This document shows positions 49,252 to 56,904 of a stretch of 57,291 nucleotides of DNA, piece after piece. The stretch lies in contig CAKTPP010000010.1 in assembly GCA_934591895.1 (NCBI GenBank), positions 1 to 57,291 on the forward strand. Direction: 5' to 3'. This DNA comes from an uncultured Oscillospiraceae bacterium (GTDB lineage: Bacteria; Bacillota; Clostridia; Oscillospirales; Oscillospiraceae). Both the position numbers and the translations under genes were made by a program. Under the pieces are notes generated by a model that saw only the letters and a program-made list of their open reading frames with translations, was not told the DNA's origin and made no database searches. Numbering within the stretch: the first letter of the stretch is position 1; every line of letters starts with the position of its first letter.

Positions 49252-50067
49252 ATGAAGCATCCGATCGGTTTTTGCGTGCAGCCCAAAGCGCCCGAGGCCG
49301 TGTCTCCCGCTCCGGCCGCGCAGCCGGAGGCAGCGGCCGTGCCGTCGGTCGTGCGCGTGTACTTTCCCGAGCGCGGCCGCGCCTACAGCTACTATAACGA
49401 CCGCTTTGACCTGCACGTTGGCGACGTTGTCTACGTCAGCGGCAAGCTTGCCGGTCTGCCGGGGCGCGTGGCGGCGGTGGACTACAATTTCCGCATCCGG
49501 CTCGCCGATTATGAGCGCGTGATCGGCGCGGCGGACAGGAACGTGCGCGGCACGTTTTTCGTGTCCGGCTCGCATATGCTCACGCTGGAGCAGAGCGCGC
49601 TGCCGTATGCGCAGGTGCGCAGCTGGTTCTTCCCGCCGGAGACGGACGGGGAGTTTGTCACCGGCCACGGCCCGGGCCCGACGCACACGCTGGACTTTCT
49701 CGATCAGATGTCCCTGCCGGCTGACACCGCCGACAAGGGGCACGCCTGCTATGCCGAGGGGCGGGTGGTCTATCTGTCGGTCGACGGCACGCAGGGGCGC
49801 GCCATCGTACAGGGCAGCGCGCCGCATGAGCTCACGTTCACCTACACGGGCGGCACGGTCAGCGCGCTCACGTGCACCTGCTACGAGACGGGGCTGTGCA
49901 GGCACGGTGCGGCTCTGCTGCTGCAGCTGCGCGAGACGGTCGATTTCTTCCGCGAGGAGCACGAGGAGGCGTTTGCCGCGAGCGATCGGTTCGCCGCCGT
50001 GAGCAAGAGCGTCTTTTCCCACTTTGCGATGGACGGCTCGGCGGGCGGGTGCATCACGCTGACATAA
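49252..50067 (+). CDS. SWIM zinc-finger protein of unknown function
   Basis: 271 residues. The N-terminus is Pro/Ala-rich (about 12-32), followed by a beta-rich domain with YSYYNDRFDLHVGDVVYVSG and a second region beginning HTLDFLDQM. Near residue 205-225 CTCYETGLCRHGAALLLQL is a SWIM motif (CxCx5-6CxH), usually a DNA- or protein-binding zinc site. SWIM proteins often accompany Swi/Snf helicases or MoxR systems; none is adjacent. It stands alone with GGGAGGG before ATG 49252. The first half is not recognised. Confidence 0.75.
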   Translation: MKHPIGFCVQPKAPEAVSPAPAAQPEAAAVPSVVRVYFPERGRAYSYYNDRFDLHVGDVVYVSGKLAGLPGRVAAVDYNFRIRLADYERVIGAADRNVRGTFFVSGSHMLTLEQSALPYAQVRSWFFPPETDGEFVTGHGPGPTHTLDFLDQMSLPADTADKGHACYAEGRVVYLSVDGTQGRAIVQGSAPHELTFTYTGGTVSALTCTCYETGLCRHGAALLLQLRETVDFFREEHEEAFAASDRFAAVSKSVFSHFAMDGSAGGCITLT

Positions 50068-50072
50068 CGCAA

Positions 50073-50112
50073 AAGCGCCCGAAACTGCACCGACACGCAG
50101 TTTCGGGCGCTT
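50073..50112. terminator. Terminator between SWIM and acetyltransferase genes
   Basis: AAGCGCCCGAAACTGC (50073-50088) and GCAGTTTCGGGCGCTT (50097-50112), 16-bp perfect stem between converging genes. Confidence 0.8.
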
Positions 50113-50118
50113 ATGCAT

Positions 50119-50658
50119 TTATTGCTCCGCCGAGGGCGTCTGCCCGTACACGCGCGTGTGCACGAGCGTCTCCATCGTGCGCAGCTCGGCGGCCGTGCGC
50201 GCGCCGCCGGTCGTGAGCAGATGCATCGGCAGCGGTCTGCCGCCCGGCACAAGCGCCGGCTGGCAGTAGGGGTAATCCGCGTTGACCGTAAAGCCGTGCC
50301 GCTCGTAAAAGCCGATGCGCCGCGCGGCCAGCTCCGTCTCCGGCAGCTCGGCCTCCAGACAGGCGCGCTTGCCATAGCGCGCCAGCATCGCATCGAGCAT
50401 CCGCCCGCCGATGCCGCCGCTGCGGCAGGCGGGGTCGACGGCAAAGTGCTCCAAAAAGACAACATCGTCAAAATCCCACGACGCGATGAGTGCCTGCACG
50501 CTTCCGTCCGGCGCGCGCAGGATGTCAACGCGATACGCGCTGTCGGAAAACAGCGCGCGCTGCCCGGCCGCGCCGCGCCGCTCCGTCGCCGGAAAGCTCT
50601 GCGTCAGCAGACGGTAGACCGCGTCAAAGTCCGCCGGCTGCATACGCTCTATGTTCAT
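50119..50658 (-). CDS. GNAT-family N-acetyltransferase
   Basis: 179 residues. Central strand-4/helix region VFLEHFAVDPACRSGGIGGRML carries the acetyl-CoA pyrophosphate loop RSGGIG, and GFYERHGFTV is the usual C-terminal motif. Substrate unknown. The gene overlaps the upstream TtcA-like gene by 4 bp, so the two are coupled, which may mean a modification linked to tRNA or simply shared expression. Confidence 0.85.
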   Translation of the reverse strand: MNIERMQPADFDAVYRLLTQSFPATERRGAAGQRALFSDSAYRVDILRAPDGSVQALIASWDFDDVVFLEHFAVDPACRSGGIGGRMLDAMLARYGKRACLEAELPETELAARRIGFYERHGFTVNADYPYCQPALVPGGRPLPMHLLTTGGARTAAELRTMETLVHTRVYGQTPSAEQ

Positions 50659-51527
50659 GTCTCATCCTCCTGTGTCATCTCGCCGCGCTCGCGGTAGCAG
50701 TCGGCAAATGTGTGCTCCACGCCGCCGGTCTTGTAGCCGACCATGGTGTCGAGACAGACGGAATGGATGCTGTGGAAAATGCTCTTTTCCACGCCCGGAT
50801 TCGTGCGCCGCAGCTCGCGCAGCAGCAGCTTGACTTCCTGCCGCTTGGAGCTGCTGCCGTCGTTTCCGGTTTCGGCCGCGCGCTCCGTAAACCGGCAGGC
50901 ACACTGGATGAATTCCAGACCGTTGTGGCGCTGCCAGGCGATGATGTCGTCCTCGTGGATGCAGTACATGGGGCGGATGAGCTCCATGCCCGGGAAATTG
51001 CGGCTGCGCAGCTTCGGCGGCATGGCCTGCAGCTGCGAGCCGTAGAACATACTCATGACGGTCGTCTCGACCACATCGCTGAAGTGGTGGCCGAGGGCGA
51101 TCTTGTTGCAGCCGAGCTCGCGCGCCTTGCTGTAGAGATAGCCGCGGCGCATCCGCGCGCAGAGGTAACACGGCGACTGGTCAACGCTGCTCGTGACCTC
51201 GAAAATGTCCGAGGAGAAGACTGTGATCGGGATGTGCAGCAGCGCTGCGTTCTGCTCGATCTTCTGGCGGTTGGCGGCGTTGTAGCCGGGGTCCATGACA
51301 AGATAGACGACCTCGAACGGCACGTCGCTGTGGCGCTGCAGCAGCTGCAGGAGCTTGGCCATGAGCATGGAGTCCTTTCCACCGGAGATGCACGCGGCGA
51401 TGCGGTCGCCGGGCGCGATGAGGTCGTACTGCTTGACGGCCGTGATGAACGGCGTCCAGAGCCGCTTGTGATAGGTCTTCTGGATGCTGCGCTCGATCTG
51501 CTGATAGGGTTCGAGTTGTCTGCTCAT
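50655..51527 (-). CDS. TtcA-family tRNA thiolation enzyme
   Basis: 290 residues. PP-loop ATPase motif ISGGKDSML, CYLCARMRRG with the CxxC of the 4Fe-4S cluster site, GHHFSDVVETTVMSM, and a third cysteine region IQCACRF. TtcA 2-thiolates cytidine 32 of tRNA. The C-terminal region is longer than minimal TtcA and the substrate could be another tRNA position. ATG 51527 follows GGGAGCG and starts the conserved domain; the open frame upstream is within a non-coding stretch. Confidence 0.8.
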   Translation of the reverse strand: MSRQLEPYQQIERSIQKTYHKRLWTPFITAVKQYDLIAPGDRIAACISGGKDSMLMAKLLQLLQRHSDVPFEVVYLVMDPGYNAANRQKIEQNAALLHIPITVFSSDIFEVTSSVDQSPCYLCARMRRGYLYSKARELGCNKIALGHHFSDVVETTVMSMFYGSQLQAMPPKLRSRNFPGMELIRPMYCIHEDDIIAWQRHNGLEFIQCACRFTERAAETGNDGSSSKRQEVKLLLRELRRTNPGVEKSIFHSIHSVCLDTMVGYKTGGVEHTFADCYRERGEMTQEDET

Positions 51528-51676
51528 GTTGATCGCTCCCGCTTGTAAAGAGTGCCCCTCCCTTCTGGGGCTACCCGGTAGGATACCACGTCGGGGCACG
51601 GATGGCAAGCCGCCCTTGCCAAATCCGGCACGCGGCGCTATCATAGAGGCATCTACTTTGTCAGGAGGCAGACACC

Positions 51677-52249
51677 ATGCCCAAACAGGCACTGATCATG
51701 ATCGATATGCAGCGGGGCTTTCTCGACAGCGCGTCCCCGCTGTGCATCCCGTCCGCGGAGGCGACCGTGCCCGCGTGCGCGGCGCTCATCGACCGCTGTC
51801 ACGCAGCCGGCATTCCGGTCGTCTACGCCGTGCGGCATTACCGCAGCGACGGCTCGGACGTGGAAAAGCCGCGCGCAGCCGCGTGGGCAGCCGGCGGCAA
51901 GCCGCTCTCGGAGGACTGCCCCGCGCACATGTCGGACGCGTTTCCGACAGCGTTCACCGTCCTGCCGCAGGACTATGTGCTCGTAAAGCCGCGGTTCTCG
52001 GCGTTTTTCCACACCGGACTCGACCTCATTTTGCGGCGGCTCGGCGTGCAGACCGTTTTGCTCGCCGGCACGACCACGCCCAACTGCATCCGCACGACGT
52101 GCTACGATGCGATCTCGCTCGATTATGATGCCGTCGTGCTCTCGGACTGCACCTCGTCCGTCACGGATGCCGTGCAGGCGGCGAACCTCGCCGATATGCA
52201 GCGCATAGGCGCCGCCGTCTGCGCGAGCACGGAACTCACGCTCGCGTAG
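51677..52249 (+). CDS. Isochorismatase-like cysteine hydrolase
   Basis: 190 residues. Catalytic triad D10 (IMIDMQRGFLD), K104 (VLVKPRFSAF) and C137 (TTTPNCIRTTCYD), as in nicotinamidase/isochorismatase-like amidohydrolases. The flanking sequence is of the general cysteine hydrolase group, so nicotinamidase, ureidoacrylate or another amide are possible. A nicotinamidase would fit the NAD synthetase gene 2.2 kb downstream, but that is speculative. CAGGAGGCAG precedes the ATG. Confidence 0.85.
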   Translation: MPKQALIMIDMQRGFLDSASPLCIPSAEATVPACAALIDRCHAAGIPVVYAVRHYRSDGSDVEKPRAAAWAAGGKPLSEDCPAHMSDAFPTAFTVLPQDYVLVKPRFSAFFHTGLDLILRRLGVQTVLLAGTTTPNCIRTTCYDAISLDYDAVVLSDCTSSVTDAVQAANLADMQRIGAAVCASTELTLA

Positions 52250-52281
52250 CGCAGCGGCCGGCAAAGACAGGCAAAAGGCAA

Positions 52282-52325
52282 GATCCCCCTTTATGCAGGA
52301 TACCGGCTGCATAAAGGGGGATCTC
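52282..52325. terminator. Long terminator hairpin
   Basis: AGATCCCCCTTTATGCAG (52282-52299) and CTGCATAAAGGGGGATCT (52308-52325), 18 bp perfect, 8-base loop. The loop-proximal bases read ATGCAG/CTGCAT. Between converging genes. Confidence 0.85.
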
Positions 52326-52354
52326 ATCTGTATTCGGGCCGCGCTCCCAACCGG

Positions 52355-52912
52355 TCAGGCCGCAGTCGAGCCGTGCGTGATGTTCAGGCCGCGCTCGCCG
52401 ACCTCCACGCTGCCGTCCTTGAGCGAGATGAAGGGCGAAAACTCCACCTTCTCCCCGTCGGAGGTCGTGAGCTCGACCGTCACGTCCGGAAAAATGTCGC
52501 TGACGTTGCAGCCGATCACAAACGGGCTGCCGTCCGGCTGCTCATAGAAGATCGAGCTGGTCTGCGTGAGCATATCATTCTGGAACAGGCGCACGGTCGC
52601 GTTCGGGTCGCGCGGGATGATGAGATAAAAATCCCCGTCCGAAATATGGTGCACCGGCACATCCCGGCCGCCGAAATACGTCTGCCGGTAGTAGTCGAGC
52701 TCCGTCGGCTCCTGATAGCCGAGGTAGGCCACGGCATAGAGCTGCCCGTCCTCATACGGCAGCGTGCTCAGCGGGTCGGGCGTCGGCGTCGGTGTGGCCG
52801 CCGCCTGCTCAGGGGTCGGCGTCGGCGCGGGCGCCGCCGTGCCGCAGCCGGTGAGCACCAGCGCGCACAGCGCGAGGAGCACGAGGGTCAAGCGGATCAT
52901 TTTCTTTTTCAT
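52355..52912 (-). CDS. Lipoprotein of unknown function
   Basis: 185 residues. Basic start MKKKMIRL, hydrophobic helix, lipobox LTGC, then a Thr-Pro linker (TPTPTP units) typical of surface lipoproteins, and a beta-rich domain of about 130 residues with no family I recognise. Start at ATG 52912 after AAAGGATGG. Between a cysteine hydrolase gene and merR, monocistronic or read from merR; the 45-bp gap to merR is compatible with an operon. Confidence 0.75.
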   Translation of the reverse strand: MKKKMIRLTLVLLALCALVLTGCGTAAPAPTPTPEQAAATPTPTPDPLSTLPYEDGQLYAVAYLGYQEPTELDYYRQTYFGGRDVPVHHISDGDFYLIIPRDPNATVRLFQNDMLTQTSSIFYEQPDGSPFVIGCNVSDIFPDVTVELTTSDGEKVEFSPFISLKDGSVEVGERGLNITHGSTAA

Positions 52913-52957
52913 GAGTCGCCATCCTTTCCTGTCTGAATTCATATTTTGAGAACACAC

Positions 52958-53398
52958 TCAGGTCTCATGCGCATGGTCATAGATTTCCCGGATATCCGGC
53001 GGCAGCCGGTCCGGCAGCATGGCCTGCACGCGCGCCTCACCGCCGTCGCGCATGGCCTGCTCGTAGTACCAGCATTTGAAGCGGATCATGTCCAGCGACT
53101 TCTGCAGCGACGCGATCTGCGCCTCCACCCGCTCGGCCTGCTGCACAAAGAGCGCGTGCCGCTGGGGATACGTGCCGCTGCCCTGCGCGCACCACTCCAT
53201 GAACTGGCGGATCTCCCGGATCTCCAGTCCGGAGCGCTTGAGGCACTCGATCACGCGCAGCGCCTCAAGCTCCTGCTCGCCGAAGCGGCGGGCGCCCGAT
53301 ATGCGCGTCAGATCCGGGAACAGTCCCTCCTTGTCATAGTACCGCAGCGTGGAAACCGGCAGATCAAACCGCTCCGCCACCTGACCGATCGTGTACAT
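52958..53398 (-). CDS. MerR-family transcriptional regulator
   Basis: 146 residues. N-terminal winged helix with IGQVAERFDLPVSTLRYYDK and EGLFPDLTR, RRFGEQELEAL, then the dimerisation helix (about 80-115). The effector part is short with few cysteines (one in KCWYYEQAM), so it is not a classic metal sensor. GAGGTGAT before ATG 53398. It is divergent from the CMD-cupin gene; the 19-bp-spaced promoter between them is the expected target. Confidence 0.9.
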   Translation of the reverse strand: MYTIGQVAERFDLPVSTLRYYDKEGLFPDLTRISGARRFGEQELEALRVIECLKRSGLEIREIRQFMEWCAQGSGTYPQRHALFVQQAERVEAQIASLQKSLDMIRFKCWYYEQAMRDGGEARVQAMLPDRLPPDIREIYDHAHET

Positions 53399-53431
53399 GG
53401 GATCACCTCGCAAAAAAATCTCCAAAAGCGC

Positions 53432-53462
53432 TTGACATAAAGTCAGCTTCAGGTTGTATGCT
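53432..53462 (+). promoter_or_regulatory. MerR-type promoter with 19-bp spacer
   Basis: TTGACA (53432-53437) and TATGCT (53457-53462) are separated by 19 bp, the over-long spacing that MerR regulators correct by DNA distortion. The spacer holds an imperfect dyad (AAAGTCAGCTTCAGGTTG). Confidence 0.75.
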
Positions 53463-53515
53463 CATGGTATCAGATACCGGCGGCCATGTCAAGCCGCCGC
53501 AAAGGAGGCACCGAT

Positions 53516-54271
53516 ATGGTCAGACAGACCGCGGGCAGAGATGCCCTGAATGATTTTGCACCCGAATTTGCCGCGCTCAACGACGATGTGCTCTTCGGCG
53601 AGGTCTGGTCGCGCGAGGGGCAGCTGCCGCTCAAGCTGCGCTCGATCGTCACGGTCACGGCGCTCATCAGCAAGGGCATCACGGACAGCTCCCTCACCTA
53701 CCACCTCACGACCGCAAAGCAAAACGGCGTGACGAAGGCCGAAATGGCAGAGATCCTCACGCACCTCGCCTTCTATGCCGGCTGGCCGAACGCGTGGGCG
53801 GCTTTCCGGCAGGCAAAGGAGGTCTATGCCGACGCCGACAACGCGAACGGCGGGCTGTTCGGTCTCGGCGCGCCGAACACGGCCTATGCGCAGTACTTCT
53901 CCGGCGAGAGCTTCCTCAACCCGCTGACCGACCCGAAGAAGACTGTTTTTCTCGCAAACGTCACCTTCTCCCCCGCCTGCCGCAACAACTGGCACATCCA
54001 CCATGCGAAGTCCGGCGGCGGCCAGCTGCTGCTGTGCACGGACGGGCTGGGCTGGTATCAGGAGGCGGGCAAGAGCGCACAGGCGCTGCACCCCGGCGAC
54101 GTCGTGACCATTCCGGCCGGGGTCAAGCACTGGCACGGTGCGCAGAAGGACTGCTGGTTCAGCCACATCGCCATCGAGTGCCCCGGCGAGGAGACGGGCA
54201 CTGAGTGGCTGGATCCCGTCACGGACGCGGAATACGCCGCGCTCGATGCCGACTGTGCACAAAACCCGTGA
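53516..54271 (+). CDS. Carboxymuconolactone decarboxylase-like/cupin fusion protein
   Basis: 251 residues in two parts. Residues about 15-110 are an AhpD/CMD-like helical domain (LRSIVTVTALISKG, EILTHLAFYAGWPNAWAAF); it lacks the CxxC of peroxidase AhpD. Residues about 135-230 form a cupin with metal-ligand histidines in NWHIHHAKSGGGQLLL and PAGVKHWHGAQ. Such CMD-cupin proteins occur under MerR control in many gut Firmicutes and are annotated as decarboxylases, with uncertain substrate. AAAGGAGG precedes ATG 53516. Confidence 0.85.
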   Translation: MVRQTAGRDALNDFAPEFAALNDDVLFGEVWSREGQLPLKLRSIVTVTALISKGITDSSLTYHLTTAKQNGVTKAEMAEILTHLAFYAGWPNAWAAFRQAKEVYADADNANGGLFGLGAPNTAYAQYFSGESFLNPLTDPKKTVFLANVTFSPACRNNWHIHHAKSGGGQLLLCTDGLGWYQEAGKSAQALHPGDVVTIPAGVKHWHGAQKDCWFSHIAIECPGEETGTEWLDPVTDAEYAALDADCAQNP

Positions 54272-54310
54272 ATCCGGGCTTCCCGGCACACATTTTCTGC
54301 ATACCGCCAC

Positions 54311-54340
54311 TTGTTCTTCCCCCCACCGCCGTGGTATGAT
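54311..54340 (+). promoter_or_regulatory. Putative promoter of nadE
   Basis: TTGTTC (54311-54316), 18 bp, TATGAT (54335-54340), about 115 bp before the nadE start. Confidence 0.4.
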
Positions 54341-54349
54341 ATAGCATCC

Positions 54350-54390
54350 GCAAAACCCGGAGCGCTTTGCGCTTCGGGTTTTGCCTTTTT
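54350..54390 (+). terminator. Terminator hairpin upstream of nadE
   Basis: GCAAAACCCG (54350-54359) pairs with CGGGTTTTGC (54375-54384), with inner AGCGC/GCGCT, then TTTTT at 54386-54390. It may end the CMD-cupin transcript or, if the promoter at 54311-54340 is real, act as a nadE leader terminator. Confidence 0.75.
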
Positions 54391-54456
54391 GAAAATTCGC
54401 GGTGCGGCCAAAGCTTGCCGTGCCGGGCGATCGCTTTTTGAAAGGGTGATAACAGC

Positions 54457-56370
54457 ATGATCCACGGTTTTCTCAAAGCCTGCACGGTCTCGCCCGCGCT
54501 GCGCGTGGCCGACTGTGCGTTCAACACGCAGCAGACCATCGCCGCCATGCAGCGTGCAGCGGCAGACGGCGCGCAGCTCGTGGTATTTCCCGAGCTGGGC
54601 CTGACAGGCTACACTTGCAGCGACCTGTTTTTCCAGCAGCCGCTCCAGCGTGCCGCAGCCAGGGGGCTCGCCGCAGTGCTCGAGGCGAGCAAGGAGCTCG
54701 ACCTCGTCGCGCTCGTGGGGCTGCCCGTCGCGGCGGACGGCAAGCTCTATAACTGCGCCGCCGTTGTCTGCCGCGGGCAGCTTCTGGGTCTGGTGCCGAA
54801 AACATACCTGCCGAACTACGGCGAGTTTTACGAGCAGCGGCAATTCAACTCCGCACCGGCCGATGTGCGCACGCTGCACTTTGCCGGGCAGAAGGTGCCG
54901 TTCGGCACACAGCTGCTGTTTCGCTGCGCCGAAATGCCGGAGTTTTGCCTCGGCGTCGAGGTGTGTGAGGATCTGTGGGCGCCGCTGCCGCCGAGCACGC
55001 ACCACGCGCTCGCGGGCGCGACCGTGATCGCGAACCTCTCGGCCAGCGACGAGACCATCGGCAAGGCCGACTACCGCCGCGCGCTCGTGAGCCAGCAGTC
55101 GGCGCGGCTGCTGTGCGCATACCTCTACGCCGACGCCGGACACGGCGAGTCGACGACCGACATGGTCTTTGCCGCGCACGACCTCATCTGTGAAAACGGC
55201 GCGCTGCTGTCGGAGGCCAAGCCCTTCGGCGCGGGGTACGCCTGCACGGAGCTCGACCTCGGCCGCATGGTCAGCGAGCGCTGCCGCAGCACGACGTTCC
55301 GGCTTGAGAACACGGGCTATGAAACGGTCGAATTTCACCTGCCGCTCAAGGAGGTGCCGCTCACGCGGTACGTCTCGCCGACGCCGTTCGTCCCGACGGA
55401 CAACGCCGCACGCGCCGAGCGCTGTGAGCTCATTCTCGCCATGCAGGCAGACGGTCTGGCCAAGCGCATCGCCCATGCGCATGCAAAAACCGCCGTCATC
55501 GGCATCTCGGGCGGACTGGACAGCAGTCTTGCGCTGCTCGTGGCCGTGCGCGCGATGCGGCAGCTCGGCCGCCCGGCGCAGGACGTGCTGGCTGTGACGA
55601 TGCCGTGCTTCGGCACGACGCACCGCACGCGCTCGAACGCCGAGCTCCTCTGTGAAGAACTGGGCGTGACGTTTCAGGAGATCCCGATCGCCCGCACCGT
55701 CCACAGCCACTTTGCCGACATCGGGCAGGACGAGGCCGCGCTCGACGTGACGTATGAAAACTGTCAGGCGCGTGTGCGCACGCTCGAGCTCATGGATCTG
55801 GCCAACCGCACGGGCGGGCTCGTCGTCGGCACCGGCGACCTGAGCGAGCTGGCGCTCGGCTGGGCGACCTACAACGGCGACCACATGAGCATGTACGGCG
55901 TGAATGCCGACGTACCGAAAACGCTCGTGCGCCACATCGTGCGCTATGCCGCCGACACGGCGGAAAACGAATCCCTGCGCGCCGTGCTGCTCGACATCCT
56001 GGCGACGCCGGTCAGCCCCGAGCTGCTGCCGGCAAACGAAAACGGCGAGATTGCCCAGCAGACGGAGTCGCTCGTCGGCCCCTATGAGCTGCATGACTTT
56101 TACCTGTACTATGTGCTGCGCTTCGGCTTCGGGCCGGCGAAGATCTACCGGCTGGCGCGTCATGCGCTCGGCGATCGGTATCCGGACGACGTGCTGCTGC
56201 ACTGGCTGAAGAATTTCTACCGCCGCTTTTTCGCGCAGCAGTTCAAGCGCAGCTGCCTGCCCGACGGGCCGAAGATCGGTTCGGTCACGCTCAGCCCCCG
56301 CGGCGACTGGCGCATGCCGAGCGATGCCTGCGCCGCCGTGTGGCAGGCGGAGCTCGACCAGCTGCAATAA
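54457..56370 (+). CDS. nadE: Glutamine-dependent NAD(+) synthetase
   Basis: 637 residues, two-domain form. The N-terminal glutaminase (nitrilase fold) has triad E46 (VVFPELGLTG), K115 (VPKTYLPNY) and C170 (GVEVCEDLW). The C-terminal synthetase has the PP-loop SGGLDSS at 351-357 and the TGDLSELALGWATYNGDHM motif. It converts nicotinate adenine dinucleotide to NAD with ammonia from glutamine channelled between domains. ATG 54457 follows AAAGGGTG. Confidence 0.95.
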   Translation: MIHGFLKACTVSPALRVADCAFNTQQTIAAMQRAAADGAQLVVFPELGLTGYTCSDLFFQQPLQRAAARGLAAVLEASKELDLVALVGLPVAADGKLYNCAAVVCRGQLLGLVPKTYLPNYGEFYEQRQFNSAPADVRTLHFAGQKVPFGTQLLFRCAEMPEFCLGVEVCEDLWAPLPPSTHHALAGATVIANLSASDETIGKADYRRALVSQQSARLLCAYLYADAGHGESTTDMVFAAHDLICENGALLSEAKPFGAGYACTELDLGRMVSERCRSTTFRLENTGYETVEFHLPLKEVPLTRYVSPTPFVPTDNAARAERCELILAMQADGLAKRIAHAHAKTAVIGISGGLDSSLALLVAVRAMRQLGRPAQDVLAVTMPCFGTTHRTRSNAELLCEELGVTFQEIPIARTVHSHFADIGQDEAALDVTYENCQARVRTLELMDLANRTGGLVVGTGDLSELALGWATYNGDHMSMYGVNADVPKTLVRHIVRYAADTAENESLRAVLLDILATPVSPELLPANENGEIAQQTESLVGPYELHDFYLYYVLRFGFGPAKIYRLARHALGDRYPDDVLLHWLKNFYRRFFAQQFKRSCLPDGPKIGSVTLSPRGDWRMPSDACAAVWQAELDQLQ

Positions 56371-56376
56371 GGACGT

Positions 56377-56403
56377 AGCCCCGCGCCGATCCGGCGCGGG
56401 GCT
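56377..56403 (+). terminator. Terminator of nadE
   Basis: AGCCCCGCGCCG (56377-56388) and CGGCGCGGGGCT (56392-56403), 12 bp perfect with a 3-base loop. Confidence 0.8.
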
Positions 56404-56482
56404 CTCTGCACCCGAGGGCACATTCCAATGTGCTGTCTCTCACATGACATGCTCGTGGCCGCTGTTTATGATTTGCAGCTTT

Positions 56483-56887
56483 TCATTTATTCCATGGATA
56501 TGGATAAGGGTCCGGATCCGGAATGGGATGGCTGCGCTGGTAGCTTTCAAATGTCCTGGAATAGCTGAATCTATCAACGAACGAAACGTATTTACGCGGT
56601 GCATATTCTTCGATGTAATCCACATACCTGTCAAGGCGTTCGTCAGCCGTCCGGAGGTAGGAGGACGCCTCTATGATGGATCTGTTTGCAGCCGACAGGC
56701 TTTTCTGCGTGCATTGCAGATGATACCCGAGCAAACGCGCGGCGTAGCAGGCGGCGGCGAAAAGCAATACGGTTGGGACTCCGCCGAGGAGAACACCTGC
56801 GTAAGCTACCCCCGTGGTAATTGCACTGCTTACGAACAGAAAGCCGAGCCAAATCAGGCACTTAATCAACGTGTTTTTGAACGCCAT
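56483..56887 (-). CDS. Small two-helix membrane protein, unknown
   Basis: 134 residues. Two hydrophobic helices (about 7-27 and 31-52; the second contains VPTVLLFAAACYAARLLG), then a charged cytoplasmic region with coiled-coil character and a Pro/Asp-rich end (PIPDPDPYPYPWNK). No recognised family. Base composition is AT-richer than nadE, suggesting later acquisition. The start codon is ATG 56887; CGGTGGCACC upstream offers only a weak ribosome binding site. Confidence 0.6.
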   Translation of the reverse strand: MAFKNTLIKCLIWLGFLFVSSAITTGVAYAGVLLGGVPTVLLFAAACYAARLLGYHLQCTQKSLSAANRSIIEASSYLRTADERLDRYVDYIEEYAPRKYVSFVDRFSYSRTFESYQRSHPIPDPDPYPYPWNK

Positions 56888-56904
56888 AATGGTGCCACCG
56901 TTAA

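Noticed and set aside
52785..52840. Repeated GGTGTCGG/GGGTCGGCGTCGG-like units
   Set aside because: These encode the Thr-Pro linker of the lipoprotein at 52355-52912 and are ordinary linker repeats.
54058..56421. A 787-codon open frame antisense to nadE and the cupin gene
   Set aside because: The same mirror-frame artefact; it spans two genes and the nadE leader terminator and has no coherent domain.
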